A stretch of DNA of 64,000 nucleotides, from positions 806,001-870,000 of the forward strand of contig NZ_CP104582.1 in assembly GCF_029814935.1 (NCBI RefSeq), given 5' to 3'. The notes under the pieces were generated by a model that was not told the DNA's origin, searched no databases, and saw only the letters and a list, made by a program, of their open reading frames with translations. Within the stretch, counting starts at the first letter, position 1. Each line of letters begins with the position of its first letter. Positions 57,417 through 64,000 of the stretch are shown piece by piece. This DNA comes from Pseudomonas sp. GD03919. Its GTDB lineage: Bacteria; Pseudomonadota; Gammaproteobacteria; Pseudomonadales; Pseudomonadaceae. The position numbers were made by a program, and so were the translations under genes.

Positions 57417-58001
57417 TCATGGCGACCTCAGGCGCTCGCGGCCCCGGCTGATATCGCCCAGCAGCCGTTCCAGAGCCACACGCTCGGCTGGCGCCACGGC
57501 CAGGTGCAGATGGGCGCCGGTGGCGTCGTAGTCTTCGCCTTCGATCAGGCTGTCGAAGGCGTTCAGGCGCGCCTTGAACAGCGATAGTTCGGCGAACTGC
57601 AAATGGCAGGTGAAGGCCTGGCGCACGATCAGTTCGCGGCGCTCGCCGGCCTGCAGGCATTTGGCGGCGCTGCCGCCGTAGGCGCGGGCCAGGCCACCGG
57701 TGCCGAGCTGGATGCCGCCGTACCAGCGGATCACCAGCACGACCACCTGGTCGCAGTCCTGCCCTTCGATGGCGGCGAGGATGGGCCGCCCAGCGGTGCC
57801 GCCGGGTTCGCCGTCATCATTGAAACGGTACTGATTGCCGACCTTCCACGCCCAGCAGTTGTGCGAGGCCGCCAGGTCGCTGTGGCTGTCGATGAAGGCT
57901 TGCGCCTCGGCTGCGTTGCTGACTGGCGCGGCGAGGGCGAGGAAGCGGCTTTTGCGGATTTCCTCGCGGTACTCGCAAGGGCCGAGCAGGGTAGTGGGCA
58001 T
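57417..58001 (-). CDS. yigZ: YigZ/IMPACT-family protein
   Basis: 194-aa protein of the UPF0029/IMPACT fold: KSRFLALAAPVSNAAEAQAF, then NDDGEPGGTAGRPILAAIEG and VVLVIRWYGGIQLGTGGLARAYGG, the family signature. Its biochemical role is not defined. A very short frame (57385-57420) overlaps its stop and is probably truncated by the adjacent repeat. Confidence 0.92.
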   Translation of the reverse strand: MPTTLLGPCEYREEIRKSRFLALAAPVSNAAEAQAFIDSHSDLAASHNCWAWKVGNQYRFNDDGEPGGTAGRPILAAIEGQDCDQVVVLVIRWYGGIQLGTGGLARAYGGSAAKCLQAGERRELIVRQAFTCHLQFAELSLFKARLNAFDSLIEGEDYDATGAHLHLAVAPAERVALERLLGDISRGRERLRSP

Positions 58002-58072
58002 GGCACGCGGGTCTGCAAACGAAAACGCCCGCTAGTATAAGCCGGGCGGGCGTCATTTCATGCAGCGCGGGT

Positions 58073-59953
58073 TCAGGCGCCAATCACGCCGCCGTCGTCA
58101 CGGCGAACCACAACCACCGAGGAGCGCGGGCGCATGCCCGGCTGATGGTCGGGGAAGCTCGAGTCGCCGTCTTCACCCGGATGTTGCACGCCGATGAACA
58201 GCGCGCGGTGATCGGGGCTGAAGGCCACACCGGTAATCTCGCAGCCCTTGGGGCCGACCAGGAAGCGACGAATCTCGCCGCTGACCGGGTCGGCGCAGAG
58301 CATCTGGTTGTTGCCCATGCCGGCGAAGTCGCCGCTATTGCCATAGTTGCCGTCCGTCTGGATCCACAACCGGCCATCCTGGTCGAAGGCCAGCCCGTCC
58401 GGGCTGTTGAACATGTTGTCGGCGTTGACGTTGGCTGACCCGGCGTTGGCGCTGCCGGGATGCACCACCGGGTTGCCGGCGACCACGAACAGATCCCAGT
58501 CAAAACGCTCGGCGGCGGCGTCGTCAGCCGCTTCGCGCCAGCGCAGAATCTGCCCGTAGAGGTTGTTGGCGCGTGGGTTGGCGCCGTCCACCGGCTGACC
58601 TTCGCTGCCGCGCTGCACATTGTTGGTCAGGGTGCAGTAGACCTGGCCGTCCTGCGGGCTGACGGCGATCCACTCCGGGCGATCCATACGGGTTGCGCCC
58701 ACATGGCTGCCGGCAGCGCGGGCGCGAATCAGCACATCGCCCTGGTCGCTGAAGCCGTTTTCCGGGGTCAGGCCATTGTGGCCGAAGCTCAGCTTGATCC
58801 AGCGGCCGGAGCCGCGCGGCTGCTGCGCGTCGGCATCCAGTTGGGCCACGTACAGGTCGCCATGATCGAGCAGATGACGGTTGGCCTTGGGGTTGCGCTT
58901 GTCGAGGCGGTCGCGGCTGACGAATTTGTAGATGAACTCACCGCGCTCATCATCGCCCATGTACACCACCACGCGGCCATCGCGGCTGATGGTGATGGCC
59001 GCGTTCTCGTGCTTGAAGCGGCCCAGCGCGGTGCGCTTGATCGGCTTGGAGGCGGGGTCGAAGGGATCGATTTCGGTGACCCAGCCGTGGCGGTTCAGCT
59101 CGTTGGGGGTACGGGCGATATCGAAGCGCTCATCGAACAGGTGCCAGCGGTTGTCGCTGGCACCTTCGAGTTTGACGCTGTAACGCTTTTGTGCCGGCGT
59201 CAGTTGCAATGCGGCGTCGGTGCTGCCGAAGCAGTCGCTGAAGTTCTCTTCGCAGGTCAGGTAAGTGCCCCAGGGCGTCATGCCGTTGGCGCAGTTCTGG
59301 AAGGTGCCGAGTACTTCGATACCGGCCGGATCAGCGGCGGTCTTCATCGATGCATGACCGCGCGCCGGTCCGCTGATTTCCATGGGCAGGTTGGCGTGGA
59401 TGCGGCGGTTGTACGCCGAGCCCTGGACGAACTGCCAGGCGCCGTCCGCATCGCGCTTGACCTCGATGACGGTGACGCCCACGGCAGCTTGCGCCTTGCG
59501 CACGTCTGCCAGCGACTGCGGCGGCTTGCCGTGTGCCAGCAGGTAAGGGTAATTGCAGTATTCGTTGTTGATCGCCATCAGCGCGCGGTTGGCATCGCCC
59601 GGCCAGGGGAAGAAGCTCATGCCGTCGTTGTTCTCGCCGAACTGGCCAAGCTGCTCCTCGGCGCTGTGGCTGCCGTCGCCGCGATAGGCTGTGGAGTCCT
59701 GGTGCAGCGGCTGGCCCCAGCTGATCAGCACGTCGAAGCGATAGCCCAGCGGCAGGGTGATGGTGTCTGCGGTGCTGGCGGCAATGTTGTCGAAGCCCAG
59801 CAGCGGCCTGGCACTGATGGCGTTGGCCAGTGCCGTGCGGCCCAGCGGGCTGCCAGCCAGGAACAGGGCAGCACCGGCCAGGGCGCCGGTGCCGATGAAG
59901 CGTCGGCGGCTCACTACCAGGCGCTGCAGGTCAGTCAGATCGTGGTTGTCCAT
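58073..59953 (-). CDS. PhoX-type alkaline phosphatase family protein, Tat-exported
   Basis: 626-aa protein with a twin-arginine signal (SRRRFIGTGALAGAALFLAG, residues 15-34). The PhoX/DUF839 body contains SFFPWPGDANRALMAINNEY, CEENFSDCFG and VHPGSANAGSANVNADNMFNSPDGLAFDQDGRLWIQTDG. PhoX enzymes are calcium/iron phosphatases that release phosphate from organic esters in the periplasm. No Pho-box was identified. It is a single-gene unit. Confidence 0.92.
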   Translation of the reverse strand: MDNHDLTDLQRLVVSRRRFIGTGALAGAALFLAGSPLGRTALANAISARPLLGFDNIAASTADTITLPLGYRFDVLISWGQPLHQDSTAYRGDGSHSAEEQLGQFGENNDGMSFFPWPGDANRALMAINNEYCNYPYLLAHGKPPQSLADVRKAQAAVGVTVIEVKRDADGAWQFVQGSAYNRRIHANLPMEISGPARGHASMKTAADPAGIEVLGTFQNCANGMTPWGTYLTCEENFSDCFGSTDAALQLTPAQKRYSVKLEGASDNRWHLFDERFDIARTPNELNRHGWVTEIDPFDPASKPIKRTALGRFKHENAAITISRDGRVVVYMGDDERGEFIYKFVSRDRLDKRNPKANRHLLDHGDLYVAQLDADAQQPRGSGRWIKLSFGHNGLTPENGFSDQGDVLIRARAAGSHVGATRMDRPEWIAVSPQDGQVYCTLTNNVQRGSEGQPVDGANPRANNLYGQILRWREAADDAAAERFDWDLFVVAGNPVVHPGSANAGSANVNADNMFNSPDGLAFDQDGRLWIQTDGNYGNSGDFAGMGNNQMLCADPVSGEIRRFLVGPKGCEITGVAFSPDHRALFIGVQHPGEDGDSSFPDHQPGMRPRSSVVVVRRDDGGVIGA

Positions 59954-60007
59954 CAGGCGTGTCTCCTCCAGAAATGGAGGGCAGCCTAGTGCGCGGATGT
60001 GACGAAT

Positions 60008-60673
60008 CTATGAAGCTTTGTTGACGGGCGTCAGGCCGCAGCCCTTGAGGATGATCTGCACCAGTTGATCGGCGGCCTCCTCTAAGTCCTGCTTGGTCAG
60101 GCGTGAACACTGCTTGACGCGGCAGATTTGCGAGGCGAAGTCGGCATAGTGCTGGGTGCTGCTCCACAGCAGGAAAATCAGGTGCATGGGATCGACGGCG
60201 TCCATCTTGCCGGCGGCGATCCAGGCCTCGAACACGGCAGCGCGGTCACGGAACCAGTCCAGGTAGTGTTGGTTGAAGTACTGCGACAGGCAGTCGCCGC
60301 CGCTGATCACTTCCATGGCGAAGATGCGCGAAGCCTTCGGTTGGCGCCGGGAAAACTCCATCTTGGCGCGGATGTAGCGCTCCAGCGCCTCGGCCGGATC
60401 GTCATCGACGCTCAGGTTATTGAAGGTGCTGTCCCACAGTTCGAGGATATTGCTCAGCACCGCCAGGTACAGGCCCAGCTTATTGTTGAAGTAGTAGTGC
60501 AGGTTGGCCTTGGGCAGGCCGACGTTCTGCGCGATGGTGTTCATGCTGGTGCCCTTGAAACCATGGCGAGCGAACTCTTCCTCGGCGGCCTTGATGATGG
60601 CTTCTTCGTTCTTCTGGCGAATGCGCCCGGCAGGTTTGTCGCTGGTGTGATGGGCGGGTACTTCGAAGGTCAT
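60008..60673 (-). CDS. TetR-family regulator, RutR-like
   Basis: 221-aa regulator. Helix-turn-helix: IIKAAEEEFARHGFKGTSMN, then TIAQNVGLPKANLHYYFNNKLGLYLAVLSNILE, closely resembling RutR and pyrimidine-responsive regulators of the TetR_C_3 group. The C-terminal part (MEVISGGDCLSQYFNQHYLDWF) agrees. It lies near the beta-alanine genes, and beta-alanine is a product of pyrimidine breakdown, which suggests a shared theme, though this is an inference. Confidence 0.87.
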   Translation of the reverse strand: MTFEVPAHHTSDKPAGRIRQKNEEAIIKAAEEEFARHGFKGTSMNTIAQNVGLPKANLHYYFNNKLGLYLAVLSNILELWDSTFNNLSVDDDPAEALERYIRAKMEFSRRQPKASRIFAMEVISGGDCLSQYFNQHYLDWFRDRAAVFEAWIAAGKMDAVDPMHLIFLLWSSTQHYADFASQICRVKQCSRLTKQDLEEAADQLVQIILKGCGLTPVNKAS

Positions 60674-60822
60674 AGAGCAATTCCATGCTGGTCGGGGAGC
60701 GGCGCGCCTGCACCGATACCCCAGCACTGCCTGGGTGACAAGTGCGCTACGTGGAAAAACGCTGGGGCAGGGCTCAATTATTCTAGGGGCGGCTGTGCGG
60801 GGGCTTTTCCGGCATTTGGCGC

Positions 60823-61740
60823 TCAGCCATCGGCCAGTGCTTCGAGAAAACTCTCCAGCACCAGGTGCGCGCGGCGGCCTTTGCGCGTGACCGCCGCCAG
60901 GTTGATGTCGTAGAAGCGACTGTCGGGCTTGAGCGCGCGCAGCCGGCCCTGCTGCACCCAGGCCTGGGCGTAATGATCCGGCAGGTAGCCGATGTAACGT
61001 CCGGTGAGGATGAGAAAGGCCATGCCTTCGCGATCCGAAGCGCTGGCCGTGCAGTTCAGTGCCTGGTAGTGGCTCTGCACTTCGGATGGTACGCGGAAGG
61101 TCGGCGCGATGGCTTCTTGGGCGTTGAGCCTGTCGTCTTCGAGCTGTTGGTCGTCGACATAGAACAATGGGTGGCCGACCGCGCAGTACAGCAGCGAGCG
61201 CTCGTCATACAGCGGCTGATACTCCAGGCCGGAGAGGGCTCCGACCTGCGGCACCACGCCGATGTGCAGGCGGCCATCGAGCACGCCCTGTTCCACCTCC
61301 GACGGCGGCGTCATGCGGATGTGAATGCGCACGTCCGGCCCCTGTACCTTGAGTCGCGCCAGGGCGTTGGTAATGCGCATGTGCGGGATGGTCACCAGGT
61401 TATCGGTCAGGCCGATGTTCAGCTCACCGCGCAGGTGCTGGTGCAGGCCATTGACCTCGGTGCGAAAGCTCTCCAGCGCCGCCAGCAGTTGCAGGGTGCT
61501 CTGGTACACCTCGCGGCCTTCCTCGGTGAGGGCGAAACCGGCGCGGCCACGCTGGCACAGGCGCAGACCGATGCGCTGCTCCAGATCGCTCATCTGCTGG
61601 CTGATGGCCGAGCGACCGATGCCCAGCGCGCTTTCTGCGGCAGAGAAGCCGCCGCATTCGACCACGCTGCGAAACAGTTTGAGCAGGCGGATTTCAAAGT
61701 CGCTGACCTGGGCCAGCGGATCGGGACGGCGGCTGCTCAT
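60823..61740 (-). CDS. bauR: LysR-family regulator of beta-alanine catabolism (BauR-like)
   Basis: 305-aa LysR regulator: HTH IRLLKLFRSVVECGGFSAAE, then SALGIGRSAISQQMSDLEQRIGLRLCQR, then an effector-binding domain. It is divergent from the beta-alanine aminotransferase gene with a 133-base shared control region, which is the P. aeruginosa bauR-bauA arrangement. Identification therefore rests on context and family; the effector is presumably beta-alanine. Confidence 0.82.
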   Translation of the reverse strand: MSSRRPDPLAQVSDFEIRLLKLFRSVVECGGFSAAESALGIGRSAISQQMSDLEQRIGLRLCQRGRAGFALTEEGREVYQSTLQLLAALESFRTEVNGLHQHLRGELNIGLTDNLVTIPHMRITNALARLKVQGPDVRIHIRMTPPSEVEQGVLDGRLHIGVVPQVGALSGLEYQPLYDERSLLYCAVGHPLFYVDDQQLEDDRLNAQEAIAPTFRVPSEVQSHYQALNCTASASDREGMAFLILTGRYIGYLPDHYAQAWVQQGRLRALKPDSRFYDINLAAVTRKGRRAHLVLESFLEALADG

Positions 61741-61873
61741 TAGTTTAGTAAGCCTTGAACTGAAGATAAGAAGAGTATTGTTTTACTGACTCTATGCCCG
61801 TGGCACCTTTGCTGGCAACTGATTCAACAGCGATGTTGCTCCCGATCACGCCGCCACTGCCGAGGTCACCCCG
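61741..61873. promoter_or_regulatory. Divergent control region between bauR and bauA
   Basis: 133 bases separate the two starts. I see no unambiguous LysR T-N11-A site or sigma-70 promoter; the region is AT-rich near the LysR start (61741-61790). Confidence 0.45.
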
Positions 61874-63220
61874 ATGAACATGCCGCAGACCGCAACCCCG
61901 TCCCTGGCCAGCCAGCTCAAGCTGGATGCGCACTGGATGCCGTTCTCCGCCAACCGCAACTTCCAGCGTGACCCGCGACTGATCGTCGGCGCCGAGGGCA
62001 GCTGGCTGACCGACGACCAGGGGCGCAAGGTCTACGACAGCCTGTCTGGCCTGTGGACCTGCGGCGCCGGCCACTCGCGCAAGGAAATCCAGGAAGCCGT
62101 AGCCAAGCAGCTCGGTACCCTCGACTATTCGCCGGGCTTCCAGTTCGGCCATGCGCTGTCGTTCAAGCTGGCCGAACAGGTCGCCGACCTGATGCCGGGC
62201 GAGCTCAACCACGTGTTCTTCACCGGCTCCGGCTCCGAGTGCGCCGACACCGCGGTGAAGATGGCCAAGGCCTACTGGCGCCTGAAAGGCCAGCCGGCCA
62301 AGACCAAGTTCATTGGCCGTGCCCGTGGTTACCACGGCGTCAACATCGCCGGCACCTCGCTCGGCGGCATCGGCGGCAACCGCAAGATGTACGGCCAGTT
62401 CATGGACGCCGACCACCTGCCGCACACCCTGCAGCCGCACCTGGCTTTCACCCGTGGCATGGCCGAAACCGGCGGTGTCGAGCTGGCTAACGAACTGCTC
62501 AAGCTGATCGAACTGCACGACGCCTCCAACATTGCTGCGGTGATCGTCGAGCCGATGTCCGGTTCCGCTGGCGCCCTCGTGCCGCCGGTGGGCTACCTAC
62601 AGCGACTGCGCGAGATCTGCACCCAGCACAATATCCTGCTGATCTTCGACGAAGTGATCACCGGCTTCGGCCGCATGGGCAAGTGGAGCGGTGCGGAGTT
62701 CTTCGGCGTGACCCCGGACCTGATGAACGTCGCTAAGCAGATCACCAACGGCGCCATCCCGCTGGGCGCGGTGATCGCCTCCAGCGAGATCTACAACACC
62801 TTCATGCAGCAGCCGTCGCCGGAGCACATGATCGAGTTCACCCACGGCTACACCTACTCGGCGCATCCGGTGGCCTGTGCCGCTGGTCTGGCCACGCTGG
62901 AGCTGCTCAAACGCGAGAACCTGATCCAGCAGTCCGCCGAGCTGGCGCCGAAGTTCGAAGCGGCCCTGCATGGCCTGAAGGGCACCAAGCACATCGTCGA
63001 TATCCGCAACTGCGGCCTGGCCGGCGCCCTGCAGATCGCCCCGCGTGACGGTGACGCGGTGATCCGTCCGTTCGAGGCCGGCATGGCCCTGTGGAAGGCC
63101 GGCTTCTACGTGCGCTTCGGTGGCGATACCCTGCAGTTCGGCCCAACCTTCAATGCCAAGATCGAAGACCTCGACCGAGTCTTCAATGCCGTTGGCGATG
63201 TACTGAACAAACTCGACTGA
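61874..63220 (+). CDS. bauA: Beta-alanine--pyruvate (omega-amino acid) transaminase
   Basis: 448-aa class III PLP aminotransferase that converts beta-alanine and pyruvate to malonate semialdehyde and alanine. Typical: YDSLSGLWTCGAGHSRKEIQ, HVFFTGSGSECADTAVKMAK, IFDEVITGFGRMGKWSG, and the PLP lysine in DLMNVAKQITNGAIPLGAV. The semialdehyde dehydrogenase encoded next handles the product. Confidence 0.93.
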   Translation: MNMPQTATPSLASQLKLDAHWMPFSANRNFQRDPRLIVGAEGSWLTDDQGRKVYDSLSGLWTCGAGHSRKEIQEAVAKQLGTLDYSPGFQFGHALSFKLAEQVADLMPGELNHVFFTGSGSECADTAVKMAKAYWRLKGQPAKTKFIGRARGYHGVNIAGTSLGGIGGNRKMYGQFMDADHLPHTLQPHLAFTRGMAETGGVELANELLKLIELHDASNIAAVIVEPMSGSAGALVPPVGYLQRLREICTQHNILLIFDEVITGFGRMGKWSGAEFFGVTPDLMNVAKQITNGAIPLGAVIASSEIYNTFMQQPSPEHMIEFTHGYTYSAHPVACAAGLATLELLKRENLIQQSAELAPKFEAALHGLKGTKHIVDIRNCGLAGALQIAPRDGDAVIRPFEAGMALWKAGFYVRFGGDTLQFGPTFNAKIEDLDRVFNAVGDVLNKLD

Positions 63221-63225
63221 TTCCT

Positions 63226-63280
63226 GTGGGAGGGGCTTTAGCTGCGACGCTCATTTAGTTGCGGCTGAAGCCCCTCCCAC
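63226..63280. repeat. REP-like hairpin between bauA and bauC
   Basis: Arms 63226-63248 and 63258-63280 (GTGGGAGGGGCTTTAGCTGC against its near complement) with three mismatches around a 9-base loop. It may limit read-through between the two genes or protect the upstream mRNA. Confidence 0.75.
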
Positions 63281-63302
63281 CAACCTGACCTTGGAGAACC
63301 CC

Positions 63303-64000
63303 ATGAGCCACATCCCGCACCTGATCAACGGCGAACGCGTTGCCGGCAACGGTCGCAGTGCCCCGGTATACAACCCGTCCACCGGCGACTCCACCAGCGC
63401 CGTCGGCCTGGCTGATCGCGCCACCCTGCAACTGGCCATCGACGCCGCCAAGGCGGCTTTCCCGGCCTGGCGCAACACCCCGCCGGCCAAGCGCGCGCAG
63501 ATCATGTTCCGCTTCAAGCAACTGCTGGAGCAGCACGAGAACGAAATCGCCGCGCTGATCAGCGCCGAGCACGGCAAGACCCTCGAAGACGCCGTCGGCG
63601 AACTCAAGCGCGGCATCGAGAACGTCGAGTTCGCCTGCGCCGCCCCGGAACTCCTCAAGGGCGAATACAGCCGCAACGTCGGCCCGAACATCGACGCCTG
63701 GACCGATCTACAACCCATTGGTGTCGTGGCAGGCATTACCCCGTTCAACTTCCCGGCCATGGTGCCGCTGTGGATGTACCCGCTGGCCATCGTCTGCGGC
63801 AACTGCTTCATCTTGAAGCCGTCCGAGCGTGACCCGAGCTCCGCCCTGTTCATCGCCGAGCTGCTGAACCAGGCCGGCCTGCCCAAGGGTGTGCTCAACG
63901 TGGTCAACGGCGACAAGGATTCGGTCGACGGCCTGATCGAAGCGCCTGAGGTCAAAGCCCTGAGCTTCGTCGGCTCGACCCCGATCGCCGAATACATCTA
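63303..64000 (+). CDS. bauC: (Methyl)malonate-semialdehyde dehydrogenase, partial at window edge
   Basis: The first 232 residues of a CoA-acylating aldehyde dehydrogenase. Landmarks: HLINGERVAGNGRSAPVYNP at the start, QPIGVVAGITPFNFPAMVPL (cofactor-binding), GNCFILKPSERDPSS and ALSFVGSTPIAEYI. The catalytic cysteine lies beyond the edge. It turns malonate semialdehyde from BauA into acetyl-CoA. The family also includes MmsA of valine catabolism; context favours the beta-alanine role. Confidence 0.9.
   Translation, partial: MSHIPHLINGERVAGNGRSAPVYNPSTGDSTSAVGLADRATLQLAIDAAKAAFPAWRNTPPAKRAQIMFRFKQLLEQHENEIAALISAEHGKTLEDAVGELKRGIENVEFACAAPELLKGEYSRNVGPNIDAWTDLQPIGVVAGITPFNFPAMVPLWMYPLAIVCGNCFILKPSERDPSSALFIAELLNQAGLPKGVLNVVNGDKDSVDGLIEAPEVKALSFVGSTPIAEYI

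Overview
The window is about 64 kb of a high-GC gammaproteobacterial chromosome, almost certainly Pseudomonas and probably of the P. mendocina / P. oleovorans type. The assignment rests on gene order: proA-nadD-rsfS-rlmH-mrdA-rodA-mltB-rlpA-dacC-ybeD-lipB-lipA, leuS-lptE-holA, miaB-phoH-ybeY-corC-lnt, and thiD followed divergently by ladS, a TetR regulator and an acyl-CoA dehydrogenase are all Pseudomonas arrangements. I saw no tRNA, rRNA, CRISPR array or prophage.

Layout. 1-9.2 kb: a nearly complete chemoreceptor, ppa, an MtfA-like peptidase, a GNAT enzyme, mpl-ubiX-lipoprotein, a YbaK-type deacylase, an MBL hydrolase and a thiolase. 9.2-14.8 kb is the most rearranged stretch: a truncated methyltransferase beside a duplicated gene tail, an acidic small protein, an NAD(P)-binding protein, a MORN-repeat/caspase-like lipoprotein, a MaoC hydratase and an intact IS4-family element with perfect inverted repeats and a 10-bp target duplication. 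14.8-18.6 kb: an LrgA/LrgB pair, a LON-domain protein, a DedA-PAP2 fusion and a 3-methyladenine glycosylase. 18.8-30.2 kb: the proA-to-lipA block, covering proline and NAD synthesis, ribosome silencing and modification, elongation peptidoglycan synthesis and remodelling, and lipoylation. 30.3-43.6 kb: a second lytic transglycosylase, arfA with an internal hairpin, a 140-bp MITE-like element, holA-lptE-leuS, a zinc-ribbon protein, a YdcF protein, and lnt-corC-ybeY-phoH-miaB. 43.7-48.9 kb: small conserved genes, hemL, a low-GC NYN/PIN-like nuclease gene lodged between thiE and hemL, and thiE-thiD. 49-55.4 kb: an orphan siderophore-type ABC ATPase behind a Fur-box-like site, ladS, and a TetR/acyl-CoA dehydrogenase pair with a striking operator-like palindrome. 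55.4-64 kb: an adenine/adenosine deaminase, an SDR, YigZ, a Tat-exported PhoX-type phosphatase, a RutR-like TetR regulator, and a beta-alanine catabolic locus (LysR, bauA, bauC) that runs off the right edge.

Most of the window is core housekeeping and nothing amounts to a multi-gene novel system. The accessory signals worth following are the NYN/PIN gene inside the thiamine-heme cluster, the MORN-caspase lipoprotein, the nested MITE in a REP-like repeat, the IS4 insertion at the lrgAB promoter, and the gene wreckage at 9.3-9.7 kb. Several REP-like palindrome families recur in the intergenic gaps.
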